A stretch of DNA of 64,000 nucleotides from Latrodectus hesperus. Lineage: Eukaryota > Arthropoda > Arachnida > Araneae > Theridiidae. Location of the stretch: the NCBI GenBank assembly GCA_037975125.1, contig CM075853.1:91878773-91942772 (forward strand), read 5' to 3'. Positions 47,861 through 63,242 of the stretch are shown here, in pieces (positions within the stretch are counted from its first letter, which is position 1; every line of letters starts with the position of its first letter). The position numbers were made by a program, and so were the translations under genes. The notes under the pieces were generated by a model. The model saw only the letters and a program-made list of their open reading frames with translations. It searched no databases and was not told the origin of the DNA.

Positions 47861-48148
47861 CTTTTACTGCTAATACCGCCCACTTTTGGTCAAAACCCGC
47901 AGAGTTGGTAACTCTGCAAGAGTAATTTCCATTACTGGAAGCTTCAACTCTTCTAATAACTAAATTGGAAGTGAAGTCATCGGTTTTTCTTAGCGTGACT
48001 CCATCGGCCTCTTCAAGTCGTTGGCCGTCTTTTGACCATAAAATCTCGAATGGTGGTGTGCCATAAATGACAGCACACTGGACAGAAGCACGCATTCCCA
48101 CATCAAGCTCGCCAGAAAAATGGAAAGGATTTATTTTGGGACTTCCTC
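47861..48148 (-). CDS. Cassette 4 variable Ig exon, Dscam/sDscam-like
   Basis: A 288-nt exon between acceptor TGATTTAG and donor GTATTG, phase 1 at both ends. It encodes FHFSGELDVGMRASVQC (B strand), IYGTPPFEILW (turn and C-strand tryptophan), TDDFTSNLVI, and SNGNYSCRVTNSAGFDQKW (F strand), ending AVKG. The donor is less canonical than in the other cassettes. The corner again carries an N-Y-S sequon. The open frame runs on past the donor to 47781, but the homologous VKG-GT boundary in the other cassettes places the exon end here. It is closest to the cassette 2 Ig exon. Confidence 0.88.
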
Positions 48149-48428
48149 CTAAATCAAAGCGCTGAGAGTTAATACATTTTCAAAATAAACCAAAAGGAAT
48201 TCATCATAAGAACACACAAGAAATACCAAAATATTTATCATACAATATTTAAAGATGAACTCAAAATTGAAATTTAAAAATTCTCGAAATCGAAAGGCAT
48301 AGGTTTATTTAATATTCAAATAAGCTAATAAAAAATTTTTACATTTTTAACTATTTTACAATAGTGCATTAATTATTTTATAGTATAAAATAAAAAAATT
48401 AGAGTATAAAATATAAATAAATACTAAA

Positions 48429-48576
48429 CAATAAAATCTCAACACATATTGATTCCTTGAGAACGTTATTTTTTAAAATATTGATTATAGATTTCGCATA
48501 TATAAACAGTAAATGAAAAATAATTTATTAAAGGTTTTAAGCAAACAAAGAGAGAAATATTATTTGACAGCATGTA
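48429..48576. repeat. Intronic direct repeat, copy 1
   Basis: Inside the cassette 4 intron. It shares long segments with 49074-49213, for example AACACATATTGATTCCTT, GTAAATGAAAAATAAT and GAAATATTATTTGACAGCATGTA, in the same order, with small indels and scattered substitutions. This shows an old local duplication with a period of about 640 bp. Confidence 0.75.
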
Positions 48577-49073
48577 ATTTTATTGTATAAAATAAAAATT
48601 AACATTTACTGATTAACTAAACTGAGAACATTCTCCATATGTAAATATTAAATGAAACACACATACGTATATAAGTATTGCATCCAATTTTAACATAGTT
48701 TTAAAAATCAAAATGATTTATTAAACTTTCAAAATTTAAATTTGTCTAACTCCAATAAAAACATTTTTCTTTTTACATTCATTTTTAACTATGGATTGTT
48801 TCATTCTATCTCAATATTTATTACAAGATATAATTTAAAACGTAAATTTAAAAAAATTATTACTATAGAAAATTAGATATAGGAATTAGAGAAATTCGTT
48901 AATATTCATATGATGTTATCAAAACATTCTTCTTTATTATTTTATTCGACATATTAATTTATCGTTATAAATTACATATTTCTTTATTTCGTTTCAAAAA
49001 TAGTTAAAGTAATTAATACTTACACAAGTAAATTATTTGTGCTCATAGTAAGTAAATTACTTCCAATAAAATC

Positions 49074-49213
49074 TTAACACATATTGATTCCTTTGAGAAT
49101 TTTATTTTTTAAAATACCGGTTATAGATTTTGCATTTGCAAACGGTAAATGAAAAATAATATACCAAAGGTTTTAAGCAGACAAAGAGTGAAATATTATT
49201 TGACAGCATGTAC
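49074..49213. repeat. Intronic direct repeat, copy 2
   Basis: Second, diverged copy of the repeat at 48429-48576, in the same orientation. Neither copy shows coding potential or transposon ends. Confidence 0.75.
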
Positions 49214-49773
49214 AATTGTTAATCGAAAAAATTAATTACAATGTAATTTTTAAGTAAAAAATTAAGAAACGATAAATCCAAAGATAACTGAAGATAAATG
49301 TTGTTTATCTGTTTAAGTTATAATTTGAAAAAATATTTACTAAAATTTTGCGATTTTCAAAAAAGAAGTAATCATTATGTGTTTATAAAAAACACTAAAT
49401 TGATGAAATATACTTTCTAATATTCCTTCATCAGTACTAAAAGATATTCGTAAAGTCTAAAATACATCTTATAATACGGTAAAAAAAATTTCAAATTCCT
49501 TACACAGAACAAATAAACAAGTGAAGTCAAATTAGTTCAGTTGCTGCTTTGTAAGATATGCTTCAGAAATAATCATATTTTATTAATATACATAAGCAAT
49601 ATTATTGATAAAAGATTCATTTATATAATTCAGTTTACAAAAGTATATTGGTTAAACGCAATAAAATATTTTCCGCATATAAATTACATTTATTTGCTTT
49701 CTAATAACTTTTTAAGTCTTTTCTGTTTTTGAGATATTAAAAATGTTAGATAAATTATGATATTAGAACTTAC

Positions 49774-49834
49774 CTGCAGAAGCGAAATCCAGCATGAAAA
49801 TCACAAAGAAGGTCGTGCTTGTGCAGAAAGACAT
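49774..49834 (-). CDS. Cassette 4 first coding exon: signal peptide
   Basis: First exon with ATG at 49834, 20 codons reading MSFCTSTTFFVIFMLDFASA, plus one base before donor G|GTAAGT. The core TFFVIFMLDF and terminal ASA make a good signal peptide with the cleavage site next to the splice junction. Phase 1 fits the Ig exon beginning at 48148 after a 1625-bp intron. The shared promoter element lies 234 bp upstream (50068-50081). Confidence 0.84.
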
Positions 49835-50067
49835 ACTGCAAATCAGGCAATTTTCCTTGATGCACACAAACAGTAAATAATTATTAATAATAGAAGTACT
49901 TATTTAATTTCTTCTATATTCTTATTTCCTCATCTAAATAAAAGCTGATGCACCTGAAAAAATTCCACTTCGTCTGAAGAGTTCTGACTTAAATGGTAAA
50001 CAAAATGGAGTTATGTAATTTGGTTCTGAAGCCGACGCAACGCTTGATTATAAGCGGCAATGCATCA

Positions 50068-50081
50068 CTAGCGCCACATAG
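50068..50081 (-). promoter_or_regulatory. Cassette 4 promoter element, CTATGTGGCGCTAG
   Basis: CTAGCGCCACATAG on the plus strand, 234 bp upstream of the signal-exon ATG. About 14 bp downstream on the coding strand is a TATA-like stretch (CTTATAATCAA). A weaker counterpart, GTTATGATTAA, follows the cassette 2 element, so a core promoter may lie just downstream of the motif; that is inference. Confidence 0.75.
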
Positions 50082-50585
50082 GAGTGAGAAATGAAACAAG
50101 AAAACATACTTGTATTCAACAAATTAAAATATGTAAAGAACAGTTCTTTGTACTATAGCTTAAAGTTCTATGAAAATGGTTAGTTAAGATGCAGAATTTA
50201 GAATATTTTGAAAAATATATATTATATTAAATCATTTAAAAAAATCCCTATGTGACAAAAGATGTAAACAAATTTTTAGGCTAATATTGCTTACGTTCCA
50301 TTAAATTCAGTTATTCTTTAGTGAAATAAAATTTCAGAGAAATGTTTCAGAGGATTTATTTTGTAATATATCCATTGAATACTTACAAAAAATCTCTTTT
50401 AATGTAGAAAACGTCGTTTAAATAATTTATCTATTCTTTATCTATAAATGTTAAATGACTTGAAATTAATTTTACAATGAGTACAAATTAAATTAGCTAG
50501 ATCACCATACAAGTTTGATATGCAAAAATTTAGGTGAATGACATTTTGAACTCAGTCAAAGAGATCGATAAAAATTTTAACTAAG

Positions 50586-50767
<182 letters not shown>

Positions 50768-51788
50768 ATTGTATTTAAAATTTGTTAAAAAGAAGAAAAC
50801 AACAAATATAATTAATGCATTTGAAGCAACAAGGGCAAATAACAGAATCGAAAGAACAAATTTCTTTTAAATTTTCAAGATTATTTTCCATTTTAGTTGT
50901 AAAATATATTCTTCGTCTTGCCATGAGTTTGTAATTCATATTGAAATTAATTTAATATAAAATTTATTTCGGTGCATAAACTATACTAAAAACATGTAAA
51001 ATCTCATATTTTGAATTATACTGGGAACATTTATTAAACTAATCAAAATAGGAGAATATACACATTTAATTCAAAAAGAGAGTATAGCTCTTAAAATATC
51101 TTTTGTTCATTAGACAGTCACATTATTCTTTATGAATACAAGATAATTTAATGTAAGCATCCTTTTATAATTCAAAATATAACATGATAAACAAATATGT
51201 TATATAAATTACAAGAATAAATCATTGTTTAATTGTCATAGATAAATTATAAAATTAAACCAAATTCGATATGTAAAAAGCATGTAAAAATTCTTGAAAA
51301 ATTTAAAATTATCAATGCATCTCATCAATACATCTTTAATATTTATTTAAAATACAAAATAATGTATTTAAATGCTTTTCTGTAATCCTTTGTATCATCA
51401 CCCCAGTAACAATATTTTAAAATTATAAATTCTCAATAGACTAAAAAAATAGTGTTTTATACACAATTTTTATAAGGACTTCAAGCATAAAACTTTATTG
51501 AAACAAAAACGATATCGCACACAACGCAAATATGAACTTATATTCTCCAAAGTAACTTAGAGTTACAATTATAAGGTGAAAATGCAACTAGAAAACATTT
51601 GTCCATTATATAAAATAGTATATAATAGCATTTAACTATTATTTCAAATGAAAGTTACAAAACAAATTATACTTTTGTTAAAGGAATTGAATGAATCTTC
51701 CTCAGTAATCTCAAAGGTTATTTGCTTCTATTTATATCAACTGTAATGCTTCAGATAAATAATTACGTCACTAACCCCACTAACTCAC

Positions 51789-52079
51789 CTTTCATGTTGA
51801 GAACATCGGATTTCTCATCTGAACCTGCAGCATTGGACACTCTGCAAGTGTAATTGCCATTGCTTTCGGAATTTAAATTTTTTATTGTAAGAAAAGAAGT
51901 GAATTCATCGTAAGATTTGATGATGATATCTTTTCCAGAATGCAAAGGAAAATTATCTTTGTACCACATGAACTCAAACGGAGGATCTCCATCAATGACT
52001 GCACAAATGACCACAGTTCTTAGACCTGCTCGCAGTTCACCAGAAAAGCTGAAAGGTTTACTAATGGGTGGTTTTACTC
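51789..52079 (-). CDS. Cassette 3 variable Ig exon, Dscam/sDscam-like
   Basis: A 291-nt exon between acceptor TTCTATTAG and donor GTGAGT, phase 1 at both ends. It encodes a complete Ig domain: FSFSGELRAG, then TVVICAVIDGDPPFEFMW (B-strand cysteine, turn, C-strand tryptophan), YDEFTSFLTI, and SNGNYTCRVSNAAGSDEKS (F strand), ending NMKG. The corner carries an N-Y-T sequon. It is the clearest match to Dscam-type Ig domains in the window. The next promoter element (cassette 4) lies 1.7 kb further along the minus strand and no second Ig exon was seen in between, so each cassette carries a single Ig, as expected of the alpha-type sDscams rather than the two-Ig beta type. Confidence 0.9.
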
Positions 52080-54004
52080 CTAATAGAAATCAAATAAATA
52101 TTGTTCAAGAAACTGATTTTTAAACTAGAGAATTTAAGCATATACATAATAGAATAATTTACTTGACCAAATAATAGTTTAAATACATGTTAACATTTAT
52201 TAATAATAAAACAAAATATCCACTAAAATAGTATTATATTGCTTACTACTACATTGATTAGTTAATATCACTAAGCCACTTTATATAAACAGTAGTGTTT
52301 AAATCGTAAAGTTATCGAGCTATGAAAAATATTTCTAGGTTTGATTTCGTAATTTTGTTTTTAGGCGAGAGAAATTTTCCAACTTTTTAATTTTTATCGC
52401 ACATCTGCAAACATCTCTCTTTAAAATAAAGAACTTATCCCAAAAGTACAAAAACTGCGAACTAAACTTCACTTTGTATTTATGTAATTTAGCAGCAATT
52501 TTTGAGGATTGTTAAACATTGTAGTTAAAAATAAACTTTTTATTAAATTGTCCCTGAAATTTCTTGAAAAGCGAATTGCGAACAAGTGTTTATAAAAAAA
52601 GTTATATATTTTGTGAATAAAGAATGATACTCTTAGCAAAAAAAATACTTTGAAATGAAAGATTGACTAATAGGGAATGCTTATTTTTAAATGATTTTAT
52701 TATTTAAAAATAAACAAATGTACAGTTAATTTATTTAACCATATTATATAAAATGTTTAATAATTATAGGCGAAATTGATAACAACAATTAAAACTGTCC
52801 CTTTTTTTGTCTGATTGATATTCATCAAATAATCTGACTTGCAGTTTTTCAGTTGAAATCAATCTAAAAAATAAACATTAATTTCACGACTTCTCATAAA
52901 AATAGTTAAAATACAGCGGTTCTTTTATTCTATCAGTTCTTTTTTCAAAGTTAAAACTGTCAAAAATTTTATCAAGAAATTGAAACTGAAAAAACTGCTG
53001 ACAAATGTCTTAATTTTTACTTTAAACTTGTGTCATTATATCACATTTGAGTTTTTATACTCCAAATTTTCTAGAATACTCTTACGTGTAGATAAACATT
53101 TGTATATGTGTGTGTGATCACATGATCTCTAATGAATTACAAAACCATCTCTTTCATTTATGTTCTTTCCATTGAAATAAAATGTAAAACACAATCAATG
53201 AAAAATTATGAAATATGTCAATTATTAATAACTATACATGGCAGTTAATTGTTTATAAAACAGGAATTTATCTCTTTCTAAATGATAAACTTAAATAAAT
53301 ATGATTGCTGCAATTACTCTATATGTTAATTTCAATCAATAAATTTTTCATGCACTAAAATTAATTGAACAAATAAATTCTTATCATTCACAAATTTTTA
53401 ATGTTTGTATTATGATCCATTTTATAATTATCATATAAGAGTGAATGAAATTGAAAGTTAAAACATTATTTATATCCGTTATTTATTCTGTAGACATAAG
53501 TGTTCATCCACTGTCACAAGCTACTTTCATATGTACAGTCAAATAAATAAAATGTCCAATCCATAATTTTAAATTGCCTAATATTGCGTCAAATCGCAGA
53601 TTTAATATTATGTAAAACTATGCAAATTTAAAAATTAACCTTTTATGGTTTTGATGAATTAATTTTACATGTCATGATTTCATTTAAATGAATTTAATGA
53701 ATTTATGCAACAGAAAAGTGAAAAAATCAGTATTTTTAATACATCGCAAAAATGAATGATACAAATGTGTGACATATATCCTAAACACATATCAACTTAA
53801 AATAATTTACGCATAACATATAAATTATCTAAATAATCGTAAGTATGAAAATATGAATTGCATTAAATAAGTAAATGATTCAAAGTGAGTTAAAAAATGG
53901 TTTATAAATATGTTAAAGAAGTGATATAAAGTGTTAAATGATTAAATGATATAAAAAGTACTGAAGTATACATAAGTAAGTATTGAAGAAAAAGAAAGTC
54001 TTAC
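52080..54004. other. Cassette 3 intron
   Basis: AT-rich intron of 1925 bp between signal and Ig exons; no repeat or further exon recognised. Confidence 0.6.
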
Positions 54005-54068
54005 CTGAAATGAAGCTGAATGTATAGCAAGCAGAGAGCAATATCATTTGCAATTTGAGCCAGTTCAT
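54005..54068 (-). CDS. Cassette 3 first coding exon: signal peptide
   Basis: First exon with ATG at 54068, 21 codons beginning MNWLKLQMILLSACY and ending FSFIS, plus one base before the donor G|GTAAGA. The hydrophobic core MILLSACYTFSF is a plausible signal peptide. Phase 1 matches the Ig exon beginning at 52079 across a 1925-bp intron. A copy of the shared 13-base promoter element lies 234 bp upstream of the ATG (54302-54315). Confidence 0.82.
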
Positions 54069-54301
54069 TTCGGTTATTTATTTGAAGATCCACTTGCTTA
54101 TTTTTAAATATATTTTATCAAGGAAAATATTTCAAATTTCGCTTGCAACAAATTGTATATATAAGTATAAAATATATTGCATTTATAAGTGAATCTGTAT
54201 CATTCGTACAGCTCGGGATTGTTTTGTTCTAAGCACTTAATGAGTCTTCCAAATGCATATGGCGGACTACAATACAACACTTGACACGGACGAACAGTAT
54301 A

Positions 54302-54315
54302 GTAGCGCCACATAG
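54302..54315 (-). promoter_or_regulatory. Cassette 3 promoter element, CTATGTGGCGCTAC
   Basis: GTAGCGCCACATAG on the plus strand, identical to the other three over 13 bases. It is followed on the plus strand by TGACATGAAATGAAA, which partly matches the flank of the cassette 4 copy (GAGTGAGAAATGAAA), so conservation extends outside the core on the 5' side of the minus-strand element. Confidence 0.75.
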
Positions 54316-57020
54316 TGACATGAAATGAAAATATCATTTATATTTTTATTAAAAAGTATCTTATTTAATATAATCATATAAAAGAGCATATACTTCTAGA
54401 TAACTCTTTTAAAATACTTATAAAAGTATTTATACTTTATATGTATGTCACATGTAAATTTTTAGTCAAATTACACATTTCTAGAAAATAAAAATTGTTT
54501 AATAACAGATGGCTTCGTGAATCATATAAGAATTCAAATGATTTTGAATAAATCGTACGATGCTGTAAACGCATTTTTGCATTTTCCATTATTATCATTA
54601 GTATCAATTTTAGGAAAAATTTAGAGTGTTATTCAACTAGTTATATATCAGTCTGAATATTATGAAAATATTACTTGTTTAGTATTCTATAATAAGATTT
54701 TTAAAGTAAATTCAAATATTCAATGTTAAAACGAAATGTTTCTGCCTTATATGACACTACACAAGTAAATATGTTAATGATAAAACTTTTTTCAGAAAAT
54801 ACAAGCAAGAAAACAAAATGTTTTAATCGCAACAACAGATATTAGCACAATATTGTTTAGTGATTCCAAATTATTGATTTAAAATATGTATTTTCAAAAA
54901 TTTGGGCATACTAATGTAGTGATTTATATGTGTATTGTAATAAATTTTAAACACATATATAACAATTATTTTTTATTAAAGAAAAAACATTATTCGCAAA
55001 ATTTCAAAAGCTTATTGATTTAAATAAAAAATCTACAAACATTTGATTCACAAAATTAAGACATAAATATGATTGATATGTCTAAATTTTTTCCATTGCT
55101 ATAGTTAAGCATTTCCCATGTAAAATTTTTCGCTAAACATGGAATATGTTCAATTCAAATTAATATTTAAAATAAACTATTTAAACAAAAAGTTTTCTCT
55201 GAACAAGAATATGATATTATAATTTTTAAATAATTTTTTAGGATATTGCATTTAAAATAACAATCAATAAGTATTTCGTCAATTATATTCTAAAATTACA
55301 TCAAAGACAAAAATAATTATAAAAAATATAAGAGTATAGAAAGAAAAAGAAACAGCAATATTTCTTTTTAAATCTTTATTGCATTTGAGATGAGCTCTCA
55401 TTTTTTTTATAAAAACGTTTTAAGTACTTCATTTTACTGTATTGAAATTGTTTCCAAAGAAGTATATTTCTAATGTACTACTATTTTTTAACAGAAAAAA
55501 TTATATAATAAAATTATAATCCTTTTAAGCACGTTGTCAGGAAATATCGAAAGCATACATTTTATTTAACGAACTTCTGAACCTCTTTAGCATCATATAC
55601 GCATCATTTAAGTATTTAACTCTTTGAGTGAATTTTACAATCATAATTTTTCATTCAGAAATGGATCATATGCTTCTGTTTGAAAAATTTTTGATACAAT
55701 ATAGATTGAAATTTAACATGATTTTCATATCTCAAAAGAAAATATCATATCATCAAATGTTCCGAATACAATCTTAATAAATTAATCAAAAACATTTTAA
55801 ACGTAATTCATTTAATATGCCACTCTTTATTTTGTTTTAATACGGTTTTTACTTAAATATGCTTAATATTGAGACAAGCGTACGGTTACAGGAAGGATCA
55901 ACCAAGGAATTTCCATGTTTTAGGAAATTTCAAAATCACACGAAACTTCAAATCTTGTTTCAATAAATAAGCAAAGATCAAGAGTCATGTCTTGTCTCGA
56001 GATTCGAATTCCCAACTTTTAGATGAAAAAGTGAAATAAAATTCCGTCAAAACTTGGTTATAGTGGATAATTTAAAGTTTAATTTAATAGCTTTCTTATG
56101 CTCTTTGTAATACATTTTAAGTAGGCTGCTGAATAGTTAGAGATCTTGCCTTTATTTCAACTTCTGAGACTTTAATTTTGTATAGTTGTTTGAAATACAT
56201 TTTAAGCTGAAGATTTCGATCACATGAATATTCGTGTGCAAATCATGGGTGTAAATTGATAAACAAGCAAAATTGATCAAACATCTCTGTTCTAAATATA
56301 TGGAAGAATATTAACACTTAAGATAAGTTTGAATCTTACCAACGACACTAACATGTGACGCTAACATATTAAAATATATTATTAAAAGAACTACATGATA
56401 TATTAACAATGATCATGATATATAATTAAAACAATATACATCAGACATTAAAGTACATAAAAACCCTCCATAAACTTGGATTTTATGGAACTATAACATA
56501 AGTTGCTTTATTTATAAAAATTATCATAATATTTCTTTGGCAGAAAAACAGCATCACAGTAGTAATATATTTTTAATAAAGTTTGAAATGGTTTTCGTAA
56601 AGTGTTTAACACATGTTTACTACATTATTTTCATGAAATCTTAAATGCAAGAAATATTTATATATTATTTAAAAATTTCTTATTGTATTATATAAATTTG
56701 TTATGTATTATTTATGAAAAAGCATTCCAGTCACTTAAATATGGAAACGATATAACTTCTTAAATGTCATGAAAAAGTTAATATATATTAATCCAACACC
56801 AGCCATTCAAATAAGACTTCAATAAACTTCAGCTGTTAGGCTATTCGCTAACGTGGTGTCAAGTCCCGAAAATAATTTGACGGCATTTTTCTTCTAAGAA
56901 ATAAGGGTTTGTTATTGTAAATCTTTTAAAATGATGAAATACAATTTTAAAAATAAATGTAGCCCAATAGCATAAGTATTAACCAATTTTGTAGCCATTA
57001 TTATAAATAAGACTTATTAC
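54316..57020. other. Spacer between cassette 2 Ig exon and cassette 3 promoter
   Basis: About 2.7 kb of AT-rich sequence with no second Ig exon. Slightly GC-richer pieces at about 55865-56040 and 56790-56900 could be decayed repeats but are not recognisable. Confidence 0.5.
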
Positions 57021-57311
57021 CTTTTACTGATAAGACAGAAGACGTTTGATCAAAACCATCTGCATTGGCGACTCGGCAAGAATAATTGGCGTTGCTTTGA
57101 GCGTCTAGTTGAGTAATAGCCAGAATTGAAATGAAGTCATCTACTTTCCGAACAGATACACCTGGACTATTTTTGATCTCTTCATCATTTTTAAACCATT
57201 GAAAATCAAACGGAGGATCTCCGTACAGAACAGTGCATTGGACTGATGCTCGCATTCCAACATCCAGATGAGCAGGGAAATGAAGAGGGCTGATTTTGGG
57301 AACACGCGAGT
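57021..57311 (-). CDS. Cassette 2 variable Ig exon, Dscam/sDscam-like
   Basis: A 291-nt exon with acceptor GCGTTTAG and donor GTAATA, phase 1 at both ends. It encodes one Ig domain: LDVGMRASVQC (B strand), YGDPPFDFQW (turn and C-strand tryptophan), a DDF...LAI segment, and SNANYSCRVANADGFDQ (F strand and following loop), ending SVKG at the donor. The usual D-x-G-x-Y-x-C corner is SNANYSC, so the Asp and Gly are replaced and an N-Y-S glycosylation sequon is created. It is most similar to the Ig exon of cassette 4, sharing LDVGMRASVQC and a YG-PPF turn, although cassette 3 lies between them. Joined to the signal exon at 59778, the split codon becomes Asp at the start of the mature domain. Confidence 0.88.
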
Positions 57312-59777
<2,466 letters not shown>

Positions 59778-59832
59778 CTGAGCGAATGATGCATAACAAA
59801 ATGATTAAAAATGATGGGAGTTTTCTCTCCAT
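59778..59832 (-). CDS. Cassette 2 first coding exon: signal peptide
   Basis: A short first exon: ATG at 59832, then 18 codons (MERKLPSFLIILLCIIRS) and one extra base before the donor G|GTAAGT. The basic N-terminus followed by a leucine/isoleucine-rich core is a typical secretion signal ending next to the splice site, so cleavage should fall near the junction with the Ig exon. The phase-1 end fits the phase-1 acceptor of the Ig exon at 57311 after a 2466-bp intron. The conserved promoter element lies 179 bp upstream (60011-60024). The start was chosen because it is the ATG that opens the hydrophobic segment in frame with the Ig exon. Too short for normal ORF finding; the call depends on the same pattern recurring in cassettes 3, 4 and 5. 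Confidence 0.82.
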
Positions 59833-60010
59833 TTTGTATTCAGTTGTTTGATAAATATCACTGGAAGTATTGGATATAAACTGCAAAATACTGAAAGTAT
59901 ATTAAAGAGATATTGACGGATTAAATATTCTTCAACTATTTAAGTACGTAAGATGCTAAAGCAAAATGGTGCTTCAGAAAAACATCATCGTGTTTAATCA
60001 TAACGAGTCA

Positions 60011-60024
60011 CTAGCGCCACATAG
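60011..60024 (-). promoter_or_regulatory. Cassette 2 promoter element, CTATGTGGCGCTAG
   Basis: CTAGCGCCACATAG on the plus strand. Thirteen bases (TAGCGCCACATAG) are identical at all four visible cassette promoters. Here it lies 179 bp upstream of the signal-exon ATG. The core GTGGCGCT resembles the arthropod CTCF site, which I recall as AGRTGGCGC; this comparison is from memory. Confidence 0.75.
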
Positions 60025-62948
60025 GAGTAAAAAATTGAACGAGAAATAAAAATTTATTAGTAAATAATATTCTTGTGTAAATAATATTCTTATTATGGTA
60101 ATAAACTGGTTGCTAGTAAAAATAAGTGCTTGCTAATAAAGTAATTTTAATATATATTGCTAAAATATATTTATCAGAAAAATAAAAATGGAAGGCTTCA
60201 ATCAGATTTGGTCAGTCAATTTATTTATATAAAGTAGTAAAATGTATATATATTTCAATAAAACTGTTCTTTTCCTTTATTCTATTACTCTTTTCTTTTG
60301 TTCTATTGCTCTATCTATGTTCTTTTCAATAAATTCTATTACTCTTTTCTATGTTCTTTTCAATAAATCTAATACTTTTCCTTTCGAGAATTTACTGATA
60401 GAAACTAAATTATTATATTATGCAATAATATAATAATAATATATATCATAATTATTTCACAACAATTTTTAGTTTTATGTTTAGAAAACTATGAACACAT
60501 ATATAATAGGTTCACCATTAATCAATAGTCATTTGTTTAATGATAAAGCATTATTCATACCCAAAGGATTATCGCTCATGTGAATTCATGTGTTTCGCCA
60601 CATAAATAAAATCAAAAACACGAGACAATAATATCATAAATGATATATGTAACTTTTTAGATTATCATTTTTTTCCTTAGAGTAGAATTTATTTTCAAAA
60701 CTATAACTTAAAAGGCAGCATCTAAATGAATCAACAGTTAAACAAAAAATACACTTTGAGACTTTACAATGTGTGGCTGTATTGAGCACTTCAAATGTAA
60801 ATACTTCACTAAAACGATGAACAACTTGTACGTAAATTCTCGTATATTGTATATTACTGAATTTCCATAGGTTATTTTCAAAAAGAATTTTTGACGTTAA
60901 CATTTTATGTAAACAATATTAAACATTGTAAGTTCATCAAACTACTTGCTGATAATACAATTCAAGATTATTCAGATATTAGATATAATAATTTGACTCA
61001 TAAAAACATAATTTATGATAAATTAAATAAATAATAAGCAGTTCACAATATTCAAATAGATTAACATAAAGTAATGAATGTTTACTAGAGCCATTTCTTG
61101 ACATTTAATATGGTTTTGGTGTACACATAATAAATGCCAATCATTTATGTTTTGGTATATGACTTCATAATTATATAACTATATTTAGTACTTTATTGCA
61201 CCAATATAAAGAGCATAATATGGAAGTATTATTTTTTCAACAAATAAAACATGGTATACAGTATCGATTTCTTAAATCACGTTTTACGTCACATTACGAT
61301 TAATAACAAGAAAGAAATCAGTCAAAATAAGAGTATTAAAACGGTACATTTGAAAGATGGATATTGTTGCGCATTTGTACATCTCTGAAAAATTAAATAG
61401 AATTATAATATTTAAACTTCATTGCATTCTTAGTGTATTTATAAATTTTCACAAATTTTTATTCTGAATTCAATTTTACTTTTTCTTTATTTTCTTTTTT
61501 ATTCAATTAAAAATTTTTTGATTGTATCCGGCAAAATATTTGTTCAATAATACCAGTTTATATAAAAGTAGCATTTTTTAAATATTACAAGATTTAGAAT
61601 ATTTAAAAAGGTTTTTAAGAGAAGAGTATATAAAAATCAAATAACGTAATACATTTAGATTGCATAAACTTTATTACTTTCAGTGCAATAAGCGATTTTG
61701 TTTTCAAAAGGAACATTGAAGTTCGATTTTATGCATAAATTCAGTGAACAATCTTATCATTGCACGTTTAAAAAGAGAGAAGTTTTTTTTGTAATGTAAT
61801 ATTGCTCTTTTTTTACATAAAGTAAGATATAAGGCTGTATTTAAAAGAAAAATAATTAATAAACAAAATTAAATATTACTATATGTGAAGAATTTCTAAG
61901 ACGATAGAGATAAATTTACAACCCAATACATAATTCGATTACGCAAAAGTATTTTGACGCAATATATGATTTTACCAGTAAAGTCCTTTCGTATACCGTA
62001 TTTTACGAGTAATTCGAAAACCATTTTGCTCATTGCACTCTACAAAAGAAGATGTTTTTGTATTTTTTTCATAATCTGTTTTTAAAAAGCATTTCCAGCT
62101 TTATTTAGCGAAATAAGTAATTATACAATGATAAAAGTCTTTGAAATACTAAAATGTGTAACAATTTGTTCATGTTTCACCTTACATAAAAATATTTGCG
62201 AAAAATTTATTGCTTTAATTATTTCCCATAAAACTGTAAGATTAATACAATATATTCACTATTTTTTTCCTAAGCAAGTAATGATGGATACCAAAGTTGT
62301 TCCTTTTTATACAGATAACTATTTCCAAAACTGCAAAACCGCAGTTCCTTTGAGGTCTCACAAATTAATTATAGATATTATAAACTTTTATTTTGTTAAA
62401 AAGTATATCATAAAATGTAAAATAATCTTAGCAAAATAAAACAAAAAGACCTATTTTATTACATTTCTTCAAACATTTTTTTATATTCCAAAGTTAAATT
62501 GACATTTACAAATAACTGATAATATTTTATTTCAAATCATTTAATTTGTTTTGTAAAAGCTTGTTAAATGTAAAATATTATGAGAATGTGAAATTCTGAT
62601 ATACTTACAGGCATTTATTTCATAAAATCTATTATAATAGACATATTTATTTCTTTATGAAAATTTTAAACAGTCAAATTTTATAAAATCTATTATTACG
62701 AATTGGTTTTTGAAGTTAAAAAATCGCATTATCATAGTTTCAAAAAAATTAAGGGTATAGAAAGTAAGAATATATGATGTATCGTCATGAATTTAACAAG
62801 TGAAAATACCAGAATGAATAACTGAAAATATTAACCGAAACTCAATAATCCAATGAAATTAATTTACTATTTTCATCATTTTTTGTCCTATTATATTTCA
62901 TTAAACAATAAAAACTTCCAGTACGACATTAAAATTAATTCTCCTTAC
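60025..62948. other. Spacer between cassette 1 Ig exon and cassette 2 promoter
   Basis: About 2.9 kb of AT-rich sequence. It contains a small tandem repeat at 60280-60368. Open frames at 60242-60433, 60634-60903 and 62128-62439 carry no recognisable domain and have random-looking composition. Confidence 0.5.
60280..60368. repeat. Short local tandem repeat
   Basis: TTCTATTACTCTTTTCT occurs at 60280 and 60334, and CTATGTTCTTTTCAATAAAT at 60315 and 60349. This is a nested duplication of pyrimidine-rich sequence. Confidence 0.8.
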
Positions 62949-63242
62949 CATTTACAAAAAATGATTGTGAATATAGATCACTTCCGAAGGCATTGTCCAC
63001 CCGACAGGTATATTTTCCGTTGTCTGTTGCCCTGAACTTGGCAATGACTAGCGTGGAAACGAAGATATCTTCTTGATTACGGATGATAATGTTAGAGTCT
63101 TCAACAATATTTGACCCATCTCTTGTCCACTTAATTTTGAAAGGAGGATCACCATCCACCACGGAGCACGTGAGAGAAACACGTTGACCATCTTTAGGTT
63201 GTCCCACAAAATGAAATGGTTTGATTTCGGGGGATTTTCCAC
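62949..63242 (-). CDS. Cassette 1 variable Ig exon, Dscam/sDscam-like (internal exon)
   Basis: A 294-nt exon encoding one immunoglobulin domain, expected at the N-terminus of a Dscam-family cell-surface recognition receptor. The acceptor is TTCTTGCAG and the donor GTAAGG; both ends are in phase 1. Visible Ig landmarks are the B-strand cysteine (VSLTCSV), the DGDPPF turn typical of Dscam-type domains, the C-strand tryptophan (IKWTRDG) and the F-strand corner DNGKYTCRVDNAFGSD. It ends VNG at the donor. It is the most divergent of the four Ig exons (GQPKDGQRV where two others have LDVGMRA) and has no N-Y-S/T sequon at the tyrosine corner. Its signal exon and promoter should lie about 2 kb to the right, beyond the window. 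Assignment to sDscam rests on the neighbouring cassettes; the exon alone would only be called Ig/I-set. Confidence 0.85.
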
